In this document: piece by piece, positions 13,650 through 23,317 of the stretch
How the letters are laid out: each line of letters begins with the position of its first letter
How positions within the stretch are numbered: the stretch's first letter is position 1
Origin: Fasciolopsis buskii
Lineage: Eukaryota > Platyhelminthes > Trematoda > Plagiorchiida > Fasciolidae
Length of the DNA stretch: 64,000 nt
Assembly: GCA_008360955.1 (NCBI GenBank)
Contig: LUCM01008502.1
Coordinates: 58,258-122,257 of the forward strand
Direction of reading: 5' to 3'
The notes under the pieces: generated by a model
Seen by the model: only the letters and a program-made list of their open reading frames with translations
Told to the model about the DNA's origin: nothing
Databases searched by the model: none
Made by a program: the position numbers and the translations under genes

Positions 13650-15140
13650 ATGAAGGAAGCGTCCGCTTCATGTGACAGTCAAAGACTGTTTAGGTTTATA
13701 CGCGACAGCGGTGGGCAGCGAACTTCAGTTAGTGAAGTTGTGTGCGATAGGACTGGAGAGCTCATCCATGGTAGACAGGAAAGACTGGACCGTTGGGCAG
13801 AACATTTCAGGGATCGGTTTAACTGGCCATACGCTATCGTATCTAGTCCGACGTCTGGAGCTGTGAATCCTTGGGAGGTGTCACTTGATCCCCCAACGGA
13901 AGTGGAAGTGGAGTCGAATATTCGGCTTCTGAAGAGGGGAAAAGCTGCCGGTCCAGACGACCTTCCCCCAGTTCTTTTCAAATTGGGTGGAGAGGTGCTG
14001 ATGAAATCACTTACCTCCTTGCTTCGTGATATTTGGAACAAGGAGCGTATTCCGCTATCGTGGGGTGAGTCACTGATTATACCCATCTTCAAGAAGGGTA
14101 CACGGAGTGAATGCAGCAATCATCGTGGGATTAGTTCAATTCCGATAGTTACTGAGGTGTTGGCTTCGATAATGCTACATCGTTTGACACCGATTCGCGA
14201 GAGTAATATCCGCGAACAACAGGCCGGATTTCGTCCAAGTCGAGGTTGCATCGACCAGGTATATTCACTCTCCGACAATCACTGGAAACGCGCCACCCAC
14301 CGTCTCCCTACGCTCGCAGTCGTTCTGGACATGAAAGGTGATTTCGAGTCCGTGGATCGACCAGCGCTATTCATTACTCTTCACCAGAAGAGCATGCCAA
14401 CGAAGTTCGTGAACCTGTTGCGAGCATGTTACTCGCATACCTATGGTCGCGTGAGGGTATACGGTGAACTGTCATGTTCATTCGAAACGACTAGCGGCGT
14501 TCGACAAGGGTGTTCCATCTGTCCGTTCCTGTTCAACTTCGTCATGGACGAGGTGATGGAAGATGCTTTAGGAGGTCTCCGGAATGTAGGAGTGGAACTG
14601 GGAAGTGGAGGGAAGCTAAGCGACCTAGACTACGCACATGACGTTGTGTACCTTTTCGAGTCTGCGGACCATGCACAACGCACAATTGATAGACACTCGA
14701 GATTGGTTGCTCGGTTTGGCATGTGCTTTGCACCTTCAAAGTGCAAAGTACTATTACAGGACTGGACGACAGCAGCGCCGAACTTGATACTGGATGGGGA
14801 GGAAGTAACAATGGTGGACCGTTTCACCTACCTTGGTAGCTGCGTGTCGAAGGATGGCAGCTCGAGAATGGAGGTAAATACGCGTATATCAAAGACTCGG
14901 GAAGCTTATGCTGGACTGAACCACTTGTGGCGTCGGCCTGATATTTCACTGAAGTTGGAAGGTCGTGTGCACTGCGCTGCAGTGCGTTCAGTTCTGTTGT
15001 ACGGTTGCGAGACGTGGAGTATGCGTGTGGGCGATGTTCGTCGGTTGGAGGTTTTCGACAACCGATGTTTACGTAGTATGGCTAGGATTGGATGGAGTGA
15101 CCGGGTGAGTAATATTGTTGTTTCAGCGTATGAAATTTAG
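13650..15140 (+). pseudogene. RTE copy B reverse transcriptase, catalytic Asp lost
   Basis: This 496-codon frame is the longest in the window and continues the endonuclease frame after two stops. Visible RT landmarks in order: WAEHFRDRFNWP; KRGKAAGPDDLPPVLFK (13,935-13,980); IIPIFKKGTRSECSNHRGIS (14,076-14,135); EQQAGFRPSRGCIDQ; motif A VVLDMKGDFESVDRPALF (about 14,322-14,370); motif B TSGVRQGCSICPFLFNF; motif C at 14,631-14,642 reading YAHD instead of YADD; then MCFAPSKCKVLLQDW, FTYLGSC, HCAAVRSVLLYGCETW. The His codon CAT at 14,637 is one G-to-C change from an Asp codon. The frame ends at 15,138 where about 30 expected residues are missing before the LGHVLR box, so the stop is secondary. 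Confidence 0.93.
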
Positions 15141-15168
15141 TGGACTACGCTCGTTGGAGCTGGGTCAC

Positions 15169-15189
15169 GTGTTGCGTGTTGCGTGTTGC
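15169..15189 (+). repeat. three tandem copies of a 7-bp unit (GTGTTGC)
   Basis: Three perfect head-to-tail copies of GTGTTGC lie inside the LGHVLR box of RTE copy B. With two copies the protein reads smoothly from LGHVLRVA into NTRLP; the third copy shifts the frame by one base, exactly the shift needed to reach the downstream frame that carries VPPKEWKK and WLETLEEM. Confidence 0.9.
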
Positions 15190-15638
15190 GAACACTCGTC
15201 TACCATAACGTGTCCTATTTTGTGTTCCTCCCAAGGAGTGGAAGAAGCCATGCGGAGGTCAACAGATGACGTTGCAACGCGAGATGAGAAAATGCACAGC
15301 GAACTTGGGTCGAATAACTGTCTCACGTCTTCGTCTTTGTGCTTGGGGTCCGAAAGCCTCGTCAACTAGGTGGCTGGAGACACTGGAAGAAATGGCAGTG
15401 AATGGTGAACAGTGGTGATCGTGTTGTCATTTTCTATCAAATCAGAATGATTGAGAGAGTGGGTTTGTACCGTTGGACTATGTTCAGTGTGTTGGCTGCA
15501 GGAGCGTCTTATCTGTTCCCGCTTGTGTAGGTCCACTCCCTGTTCCCCTTGGATATTCACTCTTTTTTATAGAAACGTGTAACTCTGGGGAAAGGCAACG
15601 GTCAAAGCAACATGCCTTGCTGTTCAATGCTGAACGGT

Positions 15639-15655
15639 TTTTATTATTATTATTA

Positions 15656-15707
<52 letters not shown>

Positions 15708-15753
15708 GCTGGTGGTGGTGGTGGTGATGATGATGGTGATGGTGATGATGATG
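15639..15753 (+). repeat. compound trinucleotide microsatellite (TTA)n-(GGT)n-(GAT)n
   Basis: About 69 bases of TTA repeats with one TTG interruption (15,639-15,707) pass directly into GGT and then mixed GAT/GGT triplets. Translation gives meaningless runs of Asn, Tyr, Leu or His on either strand. It begins 185 bases after the last stop of RTE copy B, where a simple-sequence 3' tail of a LINE could lie, but the boundary of the element is not visible. Confidence 0.92.
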
Positions 15754-15754
15754 C

Positions 15755-18180
15755 ATCGGACGTAATATACAAGAATTTGGACATGAAATTAATCTCACTC
15801 CAATTCGAATTCCTTACGGATGCTTAGTATCCATTGCCACTTATGTGAACCTACTTCTGACAAATAGACTGGAAAAATTTAAATTACACCAAATGAATAA
15901 GTGTTCACTTCTCATGAGTAGGGTTGTCTAAACGTTCCCTGGATTTAAAAATTCACATGGTGGTTACAGTCAGTCTTAAGTGATCCAAAATCGAACTGAA
16001 ACATTGTCAACGATTTTCGGATCGACATGAACGACGTTTAATCTAATTAGACCGCATGCCAATCTCATTCATGTCTTTAGTTAGATGCGTATTTCAGCCG
16101 CGGCTTTTACAGATCTACGGACATAGTCGTGTGTCTTTAGTAGACCAGTTTACTGTCCCGGTGGAGAACAGGTGGGAATTTGTCTCATCGACCCAACAAA
16201 TTCAATCTTCCAGTTCAGCGCTTCCGCCTCTTCTTTGTGTCCGATTTTCCATCCTAAATGCAATATGGTGAAGCTTTTTCAGAGCAGTCAATCGGCAGTC
16301 CACATAGCTCCTCATTTCGATGTTATTTTACCTGGATTTTATTGGAAATGGTTCACTGTTACCAGGTACTCAATTCACGGTTATCGGTGGCAACGTGTAT
16401 GCTTTTCAGATTAACTGTGTTCTTTTACCTCTATCAGGCAATTTCGTGGCCTGACGGTTACTTACGCGCTTATCTATACAATTCCGGTATTGTTCAGTCA
16501 CCAAAAACTATTACATGTTCCGGACAAGAAGAGAAACAACTTGCTGCTTAAATTATTTTGCCTATTGAATTTTTTTCAACGTCTACCGAAATATATCCTG
16601 GTAGACTCACAAAAGAAAAGAAAGTTTCTATATATCTAAGTCACTTTCTGGAGGGGTTAGCAAGAGTAATTGGGTCCATTTTTTGAATCGGAACAAAATT
16701 GTTACACTCTCATCTGTGAGCAACTTATGGACTACTGGAAACACGATAATAGGCCATGATGTTCATTGGCATGGGATCTTCGAAGGAGCCATGTGGTACC
16801 AAAGAAGAGAAACCAACTTGAGCCGACATCAGTGCTTACAGCATAAAATCAATGCTAACCTCTACCGATTACACGCTGCCCAACGCAAGCCTTTTGGTTC
16901 CTTAAGCAGCGGTCTTTTCAGTAGTTTAACGAGAAAGTGCATCTGAGCGTGGGCATAGCACCAGAATTCCAACTACGAGCCCATATTGTTGCAAACAAAA
17001 TAACGAAAAAGATGTGAACTGAACTACGAGGTCCTCATATTGCTTCGTAACTTTGAGAACCCTAAAAAACAGACAGTTTTGATCGTCTTTATTTTAAGCC
17101 GAAACGTGGGTGGTTGAAAAAACAAAATTTACTCCGAATCACACGACGGGTCTCCTGGTTAGTGCATCCCATCAGGCGTATATGCCCAAGCCATCTCCGT
17201 ATTTGTGCATGTCAGTGATGGTTTCCGTATCAGAATCGAATATGAATCACTACTAAGGTGTATGGATGGTTGGTGGGACCGTTTCTAAACCACAACGGTG
17301 AGTTATGGACTGTTTTCGAAGGCGATTAGTCAAGAAAACTTTTGGAATGGGTATACATCGTCCTGAGTTTTCGGTTTCGCTGTATTATCACGGTATTCTT
17401 TCGTAGGTCCTCTTTGTCAAATCGAGTTCTGTTACTGGGTTGGGGTCCCTGTGATTTCCCATTGCGATTGTTAGAGATCTCCGACAATACGGTCAATCGA
17501 TACAGTCAGTGCTTTTCTTGCAATCGAAATGTTTCGGATTTTTTGTAGTTCTTCTGGCTTGTGATGTTACGCATGTCATTATTCGGTGCTACAAGGTAGC
17601 AACAAAAATCAGAACACGTCAATGCAACGGTAATTGTTGTAGAAATTGAGCTGAACTGAGTTCCCTGGCTGATTCCATCTCAGAAGTCCATTTTGAGTGG
17701 ATCGGTTTAGTCTACATCATTGCCGCCATGCGTACTATGGTTTGAATAAGGCTATAAGTTTTGCAGCTGACAGGCCTGTCAGTAATTCGTCAGTAGTCCA
17801 CAACGTATTAATTAACCAAAACCGGAATCATGCCTATCGTCAAAACTGGTTACGCAACTCAAATTGAATTCACACATCCAAGCCATTAATGAGGTCTGCG
17901 TAGTTGGAAGTAGTTAAGGCGATAATCTTCCCCTGGGTTGAGAATTGTTTTGCCCTGAATCTAGCTTCCTTTCTGGACCAGTAGGAATGCTGCTTGGGCG
18001 ATCGCATGCTGATCCTGTGCTTGGAGATGCCCACTGGCAAACGGCTTTGCGTTGCTGCTGCTTTTACGATTGATTGTGAAAAGATTGTGCTGGCTATGGT
18101 TCAGCTCACCCTAACTAGTAAGCAGATTACGTGTATTTGAGACGACATTGCCTAGTCGAATCTGGATACAGAGTCGTTTG
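15755..18180. other. gene-free stretch, nothing recognised
   Basis: Several overlapping plus-strand frames at 16,056-16,946 are open but have no known domain and no consistent splice pattern. A 16-base string (AAACAAAATAACGAAA) at 16,993-17,008 recurs at 25,310 and 32,807. Confidence 0.5.
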
Positions 18181-18700
18181 CATGTGATCAACCAGAATGC
18201 GTTTTTATTCGGATCTTCTCCCGACACAACCAGGGAAATCAACCTAAATGTTATGCCGACTATTCAGAAGTATACTACTTTAGTCTTATGACTAAACTTG
18301 ATCTTTCCGTCTAAAAATTCTTGGAAAGATACGGACTCCAATGATGTAAAATTGACCGAATGAACCATCATATCTTTCGAATCCGGTTGCGGAAAAACTG
18401 CAGCTCATTGAATGCCCACGGTCATGCTCACCAACTGAAGAATGCCCAATTATTGACACAGACCAGGGAAAATCAGAGGGTGCGGCATCTGATGGGCTAA
18501 TTTCCGTCGCTCGTCTTCCTAGGGTGCTTCATCAATGATGGAATCAGTCAGCTGACAACACCGATTCTTCTTAGAAGCTGTAATGAATTAAGAAGTCACG
18601 CCAGACGTCGATCACGGCTTGAAACTTGTAACGCGTGGTGCATTTACAATTCGTCCTTTCCTTGGCTACAATTTGAGGCACTGAAACACTAGTTCACTAG
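18180..18700 (+). mobile_element. RTE-type LINE fragment G
   Basis: A short decayed piece from the middle to late RT. YADYSEVYYFS at 18,252-18,284 stands where RTE has YADDIVLLSE. It is followed by a degraded FRIRLRKNC stretch (family: FAPSKCK), LGCFINDGISQLTT near 18,520 (family: LGSCIS.DG), and RRRSRL plus IYNSSFPWLQFEA near 18,610-18,680 (family: RRRDIRL, VYNAAVRSVLLYG.E). Spacing between these boxes is close to that in copy B. Individual matches are weak; their order and spacing make the call. Confidence 0.5.
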
Positions 18701-18704
18701 GTAA

Positions 18705-19690
18705 CCCGGAACATTTTTCACTCAATTTACAAAAACTGAAACAGTCAGTTACGCGCATATAATTTAGAAGGACCCCATTCATCTTCTAGAGCTTCTTTCG
18801 TTTTAATAACACTGATTTCACTGTGGCGGAAATTCACCGTGACTTGTCCCAGGGCCTCCTACTTCAATGAGTTAGTTAAGGATGCAACTTCGTTCTATGA
18901 AATATCAATGACATCGTGGAATGCTTTCATCCCTTAATACCGTGCAAAATACAGCCCGGGGCGCTACCAGAAAACTATGCTAACGTCAGTGATTCCTTTT
19001 CTATTCCCCAAGCAGTTGAAGCCGCCCAATCAAGGACATGCCTTCGTGTTAAACAATGAATAGTTAGCAGATGAATTTTTAAGGTTGAATTCTGTCTTAT
19101 TTGATTGTGCTTAATGATTGTTCCCTCCATCCGCGCTGCTGTCTTCAGGTGGTCATTCCTTTTGTACGTGACGCGCTAAGTCTGGCCTTCTTGGAAATGA
19201 GAACTCAATTCCATTTTTCACCTCTAGGTTTCAGTGGGAAGTGAACGAGGTTCTGAGTGAATAAAGAAAAGAAGGTACCGTATGATGAGTTTATGTCCAG
19301 CGAAATTCAATAATCCTTAGGTGCAGATAGCCTAAATAAAGGATGCCCCGGGAAAACTGTAGCATTGACACTTCAAATGACAAATCACAGTTCGGCCATT
19401 AGCAGTGTGGCAGGGCAAAGTGTCAAAGCTCATTGGAGTGAGTCCCATCCAAAATCCACAACAGAAGTTAACGAGAAGCCGACAGCAGCTGACAGGCACG
19501 TTCTGCTAATTACAACTAATCTACTTAAATACAAAATACAAAGGATCTCATTTGGCGGAATATGTTCGGATTGATCGTACTTGCAAGACGTCTGAACTTC
19601 GCGTTTGTGTGCAGCTCCAGTTCTGATTGACTAGTAGAGTACACAGTCTAAGACGAAGCTGTGCAAGATTGTATCACGAGATTTCTGCGT
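18705..19690. other. gene-free stretch, nothing recognised
   Basis: Only short frames; the plus-strand frame 19,365-19,574 has no recognisable feature. Confidence 0.5.
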
Positions 19691-19711
19691 AATCCGATTA
19701 CAGAAGGGTCT

Positions 19712-19965
19712 TCACATTTACAGAAGATTCATCTGATATTCACTAATATGAGATGTCTGCGGTTTCGGTGTGATATCGGGTTTTCGATTAAATGTCATGT
19801 CTACACAACAATAGAAAAGTCGATTCCGCCATACGCTTGAGAAATGTGGCCACTGAAAGCAGATGTGAGAAGATTTTCCGTGACTGAATATTGGTAGAAT
19901 ATGGAGGCAGAATTCTGCGAATGACTCAGAGGTCACGCGTAAGGTACTGAGCTTGGGTTACAGTC
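19712..19965 (+). mobile_element. RTE-type LINE fragment D
   Basis: About 250 bases match the C-terminal part of an RTE protein: FTNMRCLRFRCDIGF (family: FTNLRHLWRRRDI), CHVYTTIEKS, EMWPLKADVRRFSV (family: ETWPLRAEDVRRLSV), then NDSEVTRKVL in another frame (family: SNSEVRRRVL). The same DNA, reverse-complemented, aligns along most of its length with 20,517-20,760 in copy C, so the two copies form an inverted pair less than 1 kb apart. Confidence 0.65.
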
Positions 19966-20189
19966 TTTAGAAATGCTAGGGAACGGAGAAATCTCAAATT
20001 CTGGCATTAACAGTCACGATTGTCAGCTATGTAGACTCTTTGTATTCATCAGATTCCATTGACAAGGCAGCAAAGTGATAGGGTTTCGGTTACCATCTCA
20101 CAACACCGTCCAGTCGAAGGAAAAACGAGGATGAGAAACACCAAGTGATTACCAACAAGTTAATAAGTTGAGGAACTATACAAAAGACG

Positions 20190-21720
20190 AAAGATTTCAA
20201 TGACTGAGAAATTGAGTTACATCACACTATCTCCAGTTATCGCCTGCGGGGATTTCGTGGTCCCCAACCCGGCAAAGTAACTACACCTACGGGAACCAGT
20301 TCACTGATTAGGGATTTCGGGCCTTTTTCCAATGTCATCGACCGTCCACCTAGACCCGTCCTCTGACCACTATCTACCTCGGAGAAAATGTACAACAACA
20401 CAGGCGCGCTGTGGGTAAAAGCAAAACATGCCCCAACCACAATGATATATTGAGACTCAGTTTCTCTTCTAAAGACTGACTGCACCGCACCGCCCAGTAA
20501 CCCATGCCTAATCTCAGTGCTACTCATGAAGTTCTTTGGCTCTATTCTATCAATACTCCCAAGGCAACGGTGTTCAGGCACTGAAACTCCTCTGCGATCG
20601 CTTTCCGGTGGCCATGCTTCGGAGCCGTATGACGGACTTCCCTGCTGGTGTGTAAACTCAAACTGTAATCGCCAATCCGATATCACACGGACGCCAGGGT
20701 CATCCCATATAGGTGAATATCAAATGAATCTCTGAGATACTCGAAGTCGCCTTATCTGATACATGGCCATCGGGTGAGGTGCAGCTACTTAGGTAAATGT
20801 TTATCAACCTCTCCCAGTTGTTCCTTTGCAACAACAAGGTTCTGTTTCGAACCAATGCAGTCTCCCAACACCATTTTACAATTCGAATGTCCAAAACGAA
20901 TCCCAAACGTAGCCACACCGTCGTTCGGAAGATCGAGAATAACCCGCAGCTTACTTGGATCTTAACACGTTTGTACGACGTGTTCCGCATACTTCCAATC
21001 AAATAGTTTACTGTATGAAGAAATTTCAGTTCCTTTATTCTCACCTGAAGATAGGGCGATTTCCATAACCAGCTTAATGACAAAGTTGAGAGGAAAGGAT
21101 GAAATTGGTCAACTCTAATAAAATCTACATCTCGCGATGAACTGAGGTGGCAGATTCTCACATGCACAAATCCGGTTTCGGTTGTTCGCATAAAGAATTT
21201 GGTTAATTGAAGTGAAGTTGTCTGACACACACTCTAGTGAGATTTACCCTCGAGAACTACCCGTTCGACTGAATCGAGCAGCGCTTTCGGATCAAGGAAG
21301 ACTTAGTCTATGGGTCTAACGGAAGCGGCTATGCTCGAATGATTCCCGCTGAACGAAAAATCGGGCATTATAATCCGTCTGGGTCAGAAACCGGCTTGTG
21401 CTCACGTCAGAGCACTGAATGAACGGCTGAGAAAAGTGCTCGCAGTATGTTTGGATCCAATACTTAACAAAGTAATTCCTCTGTGGTTTTTCCATGGAGA
21501 CCTGTCACCTTATTTTTAAGTCACTGATTCACACCAAATCTTAGGAATCCCTTCTCTTTCTCAGGTTGCCCCCACGAGTTTTGTCAACTTCGATATCAAC
21601 ATTTCGCCAGTGCTCTTGAAGTAGGATGGATAAAATCCATCTAATCCATTTGCCTTACACCTTTTCAGCGCCGGATGAAAACCCACGCTTAGAACCAACG
21701 CACGCTTACAAATTTTATGC
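20190..21720 (-). mobile_element. RTE-type LINE copy C, 5'-truncated and decayed
   Basis: On the minus strand the RT and C-terminal region read in order across changing frames: KRCKANGLDGFYPSYFKSTG near 21,640 (family: GKAAGPDGL...LFK.GG); KNHRGITLL near 21,480; FLDPKALLDSVERVVL near 21,290 (motif A, Asp kept); LNFVIKLVMEIALSS near 21,090; YAEH at 20,980-20,991 instead of YADD; FGIRFGHSNCKMVLGD near 20,900; SDWRLQFEF, YGSEAWPPE and EHRCLGSIDRI near 20,530-20,690; VTLPGWGPRNP near 20,245. No endonuclease is seen beyond 21,720, so this is probably the usual 5' truncation of a LINE. Two frames alternate every 50-150 bases, meaning many small indels. Confidence 0.87.
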
Positions 21721-21724
21721 CTTT

Positions 21725-23080
21725 GTTTACTTCATAATTTCGATTCCTTCAGTAGCGGCATGACAACCTACGGTATTCTGCGAAGCGTACCAGTGTTAAT
21801 AATAAATTGCTGACAGGCAAAGCAATTAGTTGTACCAGGATCTCAACAAGGAGACTGTCGCTGACGGTATTTTGAAGGGCAGCATTGGTGTCACTTCCTG
21901 GTGACACTTCTGCATGGTCACGAAATCCGTTTGATTGGATGGCTCTATAGGCAATACAAATGCTGCATTCGCACCCTCTAACTGTCCACTAACGTTGTCG
22001 ACCAATGTAATCAACAAAATAACCATGGTATCTCTGAAAAGTAAAATCTGGTAAAAAAAAAAGTAGATTCGCGAATCGCATGTGGGTGACAAAAATGTCT
22101 TATCGGTGCACCTCGCATCGCCGCATGCTTAGGCGGCGAGTAATTAAATATCTTCTTTGTTCACCACTTTCCCTGCTATCTACCACGAAAAGTAATTGTC
22201 GCTTTGTATACACGCGTCTCCTGTTGGGTTTAATATCAAATGATATTTGTGCTTTATCTGGTCTGATACCACGACGCATCCTCGTGTGGTAGATTTAAGT
22301 TTGTTTACAATGTGCACTGGTATTAGTCTATTCTTTTTCGTGGACCTATAATTGCTTTCAGTCAGAGCGGCGGATGGAGGTGTTCATAACTGCTAGGAAG
22401 ATTATTTGTCATAAGAGACGAAGGAATCGGGATGTGAGACAATCAATCGATTTTCAGGGAGAGGGGAAGCTTAGAATACTGCTGACTTGCCGTGGACATT
22501 AGCGCGGTCTGGTACAGAACGAATCACGAGACATGCAGAGACTTAAGCACATCGCGCTGTGGTAGATGAACGGGTGCTAGAAGATGCTGTGATGGTAATT
22601 TCAATGCTAATTCTTTACACTGGTTTTCCAGTTGATCAATCACGGGTCATGAAAAATGCTAAACTTCTTGTTGATGGTCCAAGATTAACAATTTTAAAAT
22701 CTTTCTTCACCAGACTTGTATCGTTAGTTGGAGGAGGATAAAAGCGTGGAGAGAAAGATACACTTTGAACCAGTGTATTATCCCTGCATCTGAATGAGTA
22801 CTTCATCACATTTTTCACCATAATCAGTGGAACAAGACCACCTTAAATTCACTTCATTGTGGAAACTGTATTTGTTAAGAGCTATTGTGCTGAATGTTCA
22901 TTACCGATGCCGTTTCGCATATTGTATTGTATAGAATTCTGCATACAATATATGTTGTCGCATTTCAGTCAAAAAATGTGAGGGTAAAAAAATAAATTAC
23001 GCGGAAAAATTGATAAATGAAATAAAAATACACTCATCGCCTCGCAAAGAATATGAAAGCACTCATCCAGGAATAATCAC
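21725..23080. other. gene-free stretch, nothing recognised
   Basis: Minus-strand frame 21,826-22,092 and plus-strand frames near 22,100 and 22,560 are open but carry no recognisable motif. I looked for the endonuclease of copy C here and did not find it. Confidence 0.45.
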
Positions 23081-23086
23081 ATCGAA

Positions 23087-23317
23087 TTAGGACGGGCTGC
23101 TCAGGAGTCGGGCTAAAACACGGTCACGGTTTGCCAAAATTCGTTCTAAGTATGGGACAGTAGAGTTCCCATAGATAGTGATTCCAGAGGGTATGGAACA
23201 AAAAGCGGATCGTGTCTAAATATGAGAGCGACACTTTGAAAGATCGTTGTGCAGAGGATGCGTGGGATCTGAAAGAATTTCGTGGGCGAATTTCTCACAT
23301 GCTGATAAGTGTTGATC
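23087..23317 (-). pseudogene. C-terminal tail of the CR1/Jockey-type protein
   Basis: Directly after the TGA at 23,318 the same frame reads ACEKFAHEILSDPTHPLHND (about 23,300-23,240), then RSHI, a TAG, and TVPYLERILANRDRVLARLL near 23,115 before the final TAA. The DPTHPLH box with a basic stretch behind it is the typical end of Jockey/CR1 ORF2 proteins. Its in-phase position right behind motif A shows that roughly 200-250 residues were removed without shifting the frame. Confidence 0.75.

Larger units (their letters stand above)
12431..15454 (+). mobile_element. RTE-type (SR2-like) LINE, copy B, best preserved
   Basis: This is a non-LTR retrotransposon whose single long reading frame encodes an APE-like endonuclease and a reverse transcriptase used for target-primed insertion. 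The order is endonuclease (12,560-13,280), linker, RT (13,900-14,800), and the RTE C-terminal region ending in WLETLEEMAVNGEQW (near 15,371-15,415). Reading it through requires a frameshift at a run of nine G (12,696-12,704), a shift with a deletion near 15,115, and a shift caused by a 7-bp expansion at 15,169-15,189. In-frame stops are at 13,533 (TAA), 13,626 (TGA), 15,202 (TAA) and 15,416 (TGA); the natural end is TGA at 15,452. The length of about 3 kb is near full size for RTE. Homology upstream of about 12,560 is not clear, so the 5' end may be truncated. Confidence 0.93.

Noticed and set aside
15473..15827. Reading frames with long runs of Asn, His, Leu or Tyr
   Set aside because: They are translations of the TTA/GGT/GAT microsatellite on either strand, not proteins.
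20517..20735. Plus-strand frame ending in IGEYQMNL and the similar minus-strand frame at 19,718-19,936
   Set aside because: Their similarity is real, but both are antisense readings of RTE fragments C and D, not a gene pair.
20700..21230. 176-codon minus-strand frame
   Set aside because: It is an out-of-phase reading of RTE copy C; the RTE residues (motif B onward, YAEH, GIRFGHSNC) are in another frame of the same DNA.
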